From the NCBI GenBank assembly GCA_900752285.1, contig CAADUW010000237.1:1-15842 (forward strand): DNA of 15,842 bases. Reading direction: 5' to 3'. The stretch is from an uncultured Oscillospiraceae bacterium (GTDB lineage Bacteria; Bacillota; Clostridia; Oscillospirales; Oscillospiraceae). Of this stretch, positions 13,729 through 15,842 are shown one piece after another. Below the pieces are notes generated by a model. The model had not been told where the DNA came from. It ran no database searches and saw only the letters and a program-made list of their open reading frames with translations. How positions within the stretch are numbered: position 1 is the first letter of the stretch; each line of letters opens with the position of its first letter. The position numbers and the translations under genes were made by a program.

Positions 13729-14604
13729 ATGACATATTATGTGCTGTATAACCCCCATGCCGGAAACGGACGGGGAAAGGAAGCGGCCTGCCGCCTCGCG
13801 GAGCTGCTGGCGGGAAATGAAGTGAAATTTCAGGACATGACCCGGGTGGAGGATTACGGGGCGCTGCTGGATACGCTGCCCGCCGAGGAAACGCTGGTTC
13901 TTGCCGGCGGAGACGGGACCCTGAACCGGTTCCTAAACGAGGTTCCGGATATTGCCCGGCGGCGGAAGGTTCTGTACTATGCCACGGGCAGCGGAAACGA
14001 CTTCCTGACGGACATCGGCGGCAAAAAGGATGACGCACCCCGGGATATTACCCGGTACCTCGAGCACCTGCCCAGTGTGTGCGTGAAGGGAAAGACCAGC
14101 TTTTTCCTCAACGGCATTGGCTACGGCATTGACGGATACTGCTGCCAGGAGGGCGACCGGTTGCGGGCAACCAGCAGCAAGCCCATCAACTATACCTCCA
14201 TCGCCATCAAGGGGCTGTTGTTCCATTACAAGCCCACCTCTGCCAGAGTGACGGTGGACGGCGTTACCCACACGTACGATCATGTGTGGCTGGCGCCTGC
14301 CATGTACGGACGTTTTTACGGCGGCGGTATGATGCCCACCCCGGAGCAGGACCGGCTGGCAAGTCCGGAAAAGCTCTCCGTGATGGTGTATCACTGCCCC
14401 AGCAAGCTGAAGGCGCTGGCTGTATTTCCCTCGATTTTCAAGGGTGAACATGTCAAAAAAACGGGAATTGTAGAGATTTTAACGGGGCAGAATATCCATG
14501 TGGAGTTTGACCGCCCGACGCCTCTTCAGATCGATGGAGAGACGGTTCCGGACGTGACCTCCTATCGGGCGCTGGCCTGCTCCATGGTTTCGGCAGAAAG
14601 GTGA
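13729..14604 (+). CDS. Diacylglycerol kinase / lipid kinase family protein (DagK/YegS type)
   Basis: This 291-residue cytoplasmic or membrane-associated kinase carries the catalytic motif AGGDGTLNRFLNEV (GGDGT at 60-64), an N-terminal YNPHAGNGRG nucleotide-binding loop (7-16) and GSGNDF (87-92), all characteristic of the DAGK catalytic family. It would phosphorylate diacylglycerol or a related lipid, giving phosphatidic acid. I prefer the ATG at 13729 (MTYYVLYNPHAG), which matches the family N-terminus and has GGAAAGAG upstream; an ATG at 13708 would add seven residues and cannot be excluded. It begins just after the acyltransferase stop (13705), and its stop is six bases before the next gene. 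Confidence 0.9.
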   Translation: MTYYVLYNPHAGNGRGKEAACRLAELLAGNEVKFQDMTRVEDYGALLDTLPAEETLVLAGGDGTLNRFLNEVPDIARRRKVLYYATGSGNDFLTDIGGKKDDAPRDITRYLEHLPSVCVKGKTSFFLNGIGYGIDGYCCQEGDRLRATSSKPINYTSIAIKGLLFHYKPTSARVTVDGVTHTYDHVWLAPAMYGRFYGGGMMPTPEQDRLASPEKLSVMVYHCPSKLKALAVFPSIFKGEHVKKTGIVEILTGQNIHVEFDRPTPLQIDGETVPDVTSYRALACSMVSAER

Positions 14605-14610
14605 CGGATT

Positions 14611-15369
14611 ATGAAACGGGAAAAAGAATATGTGGCGGAGGAAAAGCAGCGGTGGCGGCTCTGGATGTGGGGCGGCTGTGAGTTGTTCACCCTGTGTGCG
14701 GCGCTGGTGTCCATGAAGAGCGGAACCGTGTCGGATGTGCTGGTGTGCCTGCTTGTGGGGCTGGGCCTGACGGTCCCTCTGCTTATGGAGGAATACGGCT
14801 ACCGGATGTCTGCGGTACTGTATGGGTTCAGCATGCTTTACATGCTGGCGTCCCTGTCCGGCCGAATTTACAAGCTTTATTATCTGATCGTCCACTGGGA
14901 CAAAATGCTCCACCTGTGCGGCGGTATTGCCTTTGCGCTGATGGGGACGTATCTTCCGGTACTGATCAACGAAAAGTACCGGGAGGATCGGGTGATGCGG
15001 CTCCTGTTCGGCGTCCTGTTCTCCATCTCCGTGGCGGCGATTTGGGAATTTTATGAATTCAGCATGGACCGCTGGTTCGGTATGGACATGCAGCGGGACA
15101 CGGTTGTTACTGCCATTTCCTCCTATGATCTGGGAACCGGAACCGGTGTGATCGGCAGAATCGCCCCCATTGAAAGCGTTGTGGTCAACGGTGTGGAAAT
15201 GGACGGGTATCTGGATATCGGTTTGATCGACACCATGGGAGACATGATGATCGAAACGGCCGGCGCTATTGTTTACGCGGTTGCCTTTGCCTTGGATAAG
15301 GGACGTCACCCGGCCATTATCCGCCTTGCGCCGCACACCGCAAAAGCCGAGCAGCCTGCGCAGGCGTAA
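14611..15369 (+). CDS. yjdF: YjdF-like (DUF2238) integral membrane protein
   Basis: This 252-residue protein has about six hydrophobic segments between residues 24 and 228. Conserved polar residues sit in or near them: WDKMLHLCGG (Asp97, His101), AAIWEFYEFSMD (Glu146, Glu149, Asp153) and DTMGDMMIETAGA (Asp207, Asp211). This pattern matches the YjdF/DUF2238 family, whose biochemical function is not known to me. The clustered acidic and His residues in membrane helices would suit a metal-dependent lipid enzyme, but that is inference. AAAGGTG overlaps the end of the lipid-kinase gene, so the two are translationally coupled. It is probably the last gene of the lipid cluster. Confidence 0.85.
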   Translation: MKREKEYVAEEKQRWRLWMWGGCELFTLCAALVSMKSGTVSDVLVCLLVGLGLTVPLLMEEYGYRMSAVLYGFSMLYMLASLSGRIYKLYYLIVHWDKMLHLCGGIAFALMGTYLPVLINEKYREDRVMRLLFGVLFSISVAAIWEFYEFSMDRWFGMDMQRDTVVTAISSYDLGTGTGVIGRIAPIESVVVNGVEMDGYLDIGLIDTMGDMMIETAGAIVYAVAFALDKGRHPAIIRLAPHTAKAEQPAQA

Positions 15370-15371
15370 TA

Positions 15372-15788
15372 ATCGGGAATGAGAATCCTGCCCTGATCCT
15401 CGCCTACCGGCTGGATAATACCGCGCCTCCGGGAATTTCCGATGAGATCGTCTGCGCTTGGTCCATTCCGGGCCTTGTGCAGGGCATGTGTCTGGATGGG
15501 GCCGGAAACATGAATCTTTCCAACTCCTACGGCCCGGCATTCTCCCACATTTCCCGTTACACCGGCACAAAGGAAGAGGGCAGCGTGACGGGCCTCGGGC
15601 AGACGGTTCCCCGGTATGTACTGGACAGCTCCACCCAAACGGCGGAATTCAAACTCGCGCCCATGGCGGAAGAAATTCTCGTTGTGGACGGAAAGCTCTA
15701 TACCATGTGCGAGGCGGCAACCGATAAATACATATTCGGTAAGTTCACTTCCGCAAAATACCGCTACGCTGCGGACATTTCAAAGTCC
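15372..15788 (+). pseudogene. 5'-truncated remnant of a beta-propeller-like protein gene
   Basis: A frame open from within the end of yjdF encodes about 138 residues of protein-like sequence without a usable start. Readable parts include NPALILAYRLDNTAPPGIS, SIPGLVQGMCLDGAGNMNLS, APMAEEILVVDGKLYTM and KYIFGKFTSAKYRY. The VQGMCLDGAGNMNLSNSYG and EEILVVDGKLY segments recall repeats of secreted beta-propeller-like hypothetical proteins. The N-terminal part is absent because yjdF occupies that DNA. The frame runs past the expected C-terminus into the hairpin at 15805-15836 without a stop up to the window edge. It looks like a deletion remnant; an intact gene with an internal start is unlikely. 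Confidence 0.6.
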
Positions 15789-15804
15789 TGCCCCATGCCA
15801 CACA

Positions 15805-15836
15805 GGCGGGGTTTTCCCCTTCCGGAAACCCCCGCC
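15805..15836 (+). terminator. Terminator-like hairpin near the window edge
   Basis: GGCGGGG (15805-15811) pairs with CCCCGCC (15830-15836), and after one T/C mismatch TTTCC pairs with GGAAA around a 6-base loop. Only two T follow, so the structure is strong but the T tract poor. It may be the original terminator of the truncated gene before it. Confidence 0.6.
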
Positions 15837-15842
15837 TTGCGG

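Noticed and set aside
12725..14038. A 437-codon minus-strand open frame opposite the acyltransferase and lipid kinase genes
   Set aside because: It spans a strong terminator, a promoter and two genes with clear family motifs on the other strand. No protein family is recognisable.
14479..15570. A 363-codon minus-strand open frame opposite yjdF
   Set aside because: Low-complexity composition rich in His, Arg and Gln, no domain, and antisense to a recognisable membrane protein gene.
1..15842. CRISPR arrays, tRNA or rRNA genes, transposase or phage genes
   Set aside because: No regularly spaced repeats, cloverleaf-like tRNA or rRNA sequence, or recognisable transposase, integrase or phage protein was seen by reading both strands.

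Overview
The window looks like a chromosomal segment of a saccharolytic, fermentative Gram-positive anaerobe, most likely a gut Clostridia (Oscillospiraceae/Ruminococcaceae type). The grounds are a moderately GC-rich composition, strong AAGGAGG-type ribosome sites, a lipobox solute-binding protein, a sugar ABC transporter with no local ATPase, and a butanol-dehydrogenase-type enzyme. The taxon is inferred from style and was not tested by a search. No phage, insertion-sequence transposase, CRISPR array, tRNA or rRNA was seen.

Layout. (1) Bases 1-51 hold the last codons of a plus-strand gene, followed by a GC-rich hairpin. (2) Bases 6450 down to 141 (minus) form one maltodextrin operon: promoter with a GAAAGCGCTTTC operator, binding lipoprotein, an intercistronic stem-loop, two permeases, a cytoplasmic GH13 neopullulanase/cyclomaltodextrinase-type enzyme, and a LacI-family regulator overlapping the enzyme gene. 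Malto-oligosaccharides would be captured outside, imported, and cut inside; the LacI protein probably senses the sugar. (3) Bases 6544-9752 are a divergent metal-export locus. On the minus strand is an unusual regulator that reads as an ArsR-type winged helix joined to an AraC-type DNA-binding domain. On the plus strand are a free 72-residue heavy-metal-binding (HMA) protein and a Zn/Cd-type P1B ATPase that lacks its own HMA domain. The two promoters overlap face to face and share a GTATAC core beside a palindrome. (4) Bases 9751-11177 (minus) carry an iron-type alcohol dehydrogenase whose about 200-nt leader contains a 159-bp element closed by 17-bp inverted repeats and full of internal hairpins. 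(5) Bases 11194-12740 (plus) carry a HAD-like protein with a substituted second catalytic aspartate and a TetR-family regulator, ending in a strong terminator. (6) Bases 12750-15369 (plus) form a compact membrane-lipid cluster: PlsC-type acyltransferase, diacylglycerol/lipid kinase family protein and YjdF-like membrane protein. (7) Bases 15372 to about 15785 carry a 5'-truncated remnant of a protein gene, followed by a hairpin near the window edge.

The points most worth a second look are the ArsR-AraC fusion with its split metal exporter and overlapping promoters, and the structured element that begins almost exactly at the predicted transcription start of the dehydrogenase gene.
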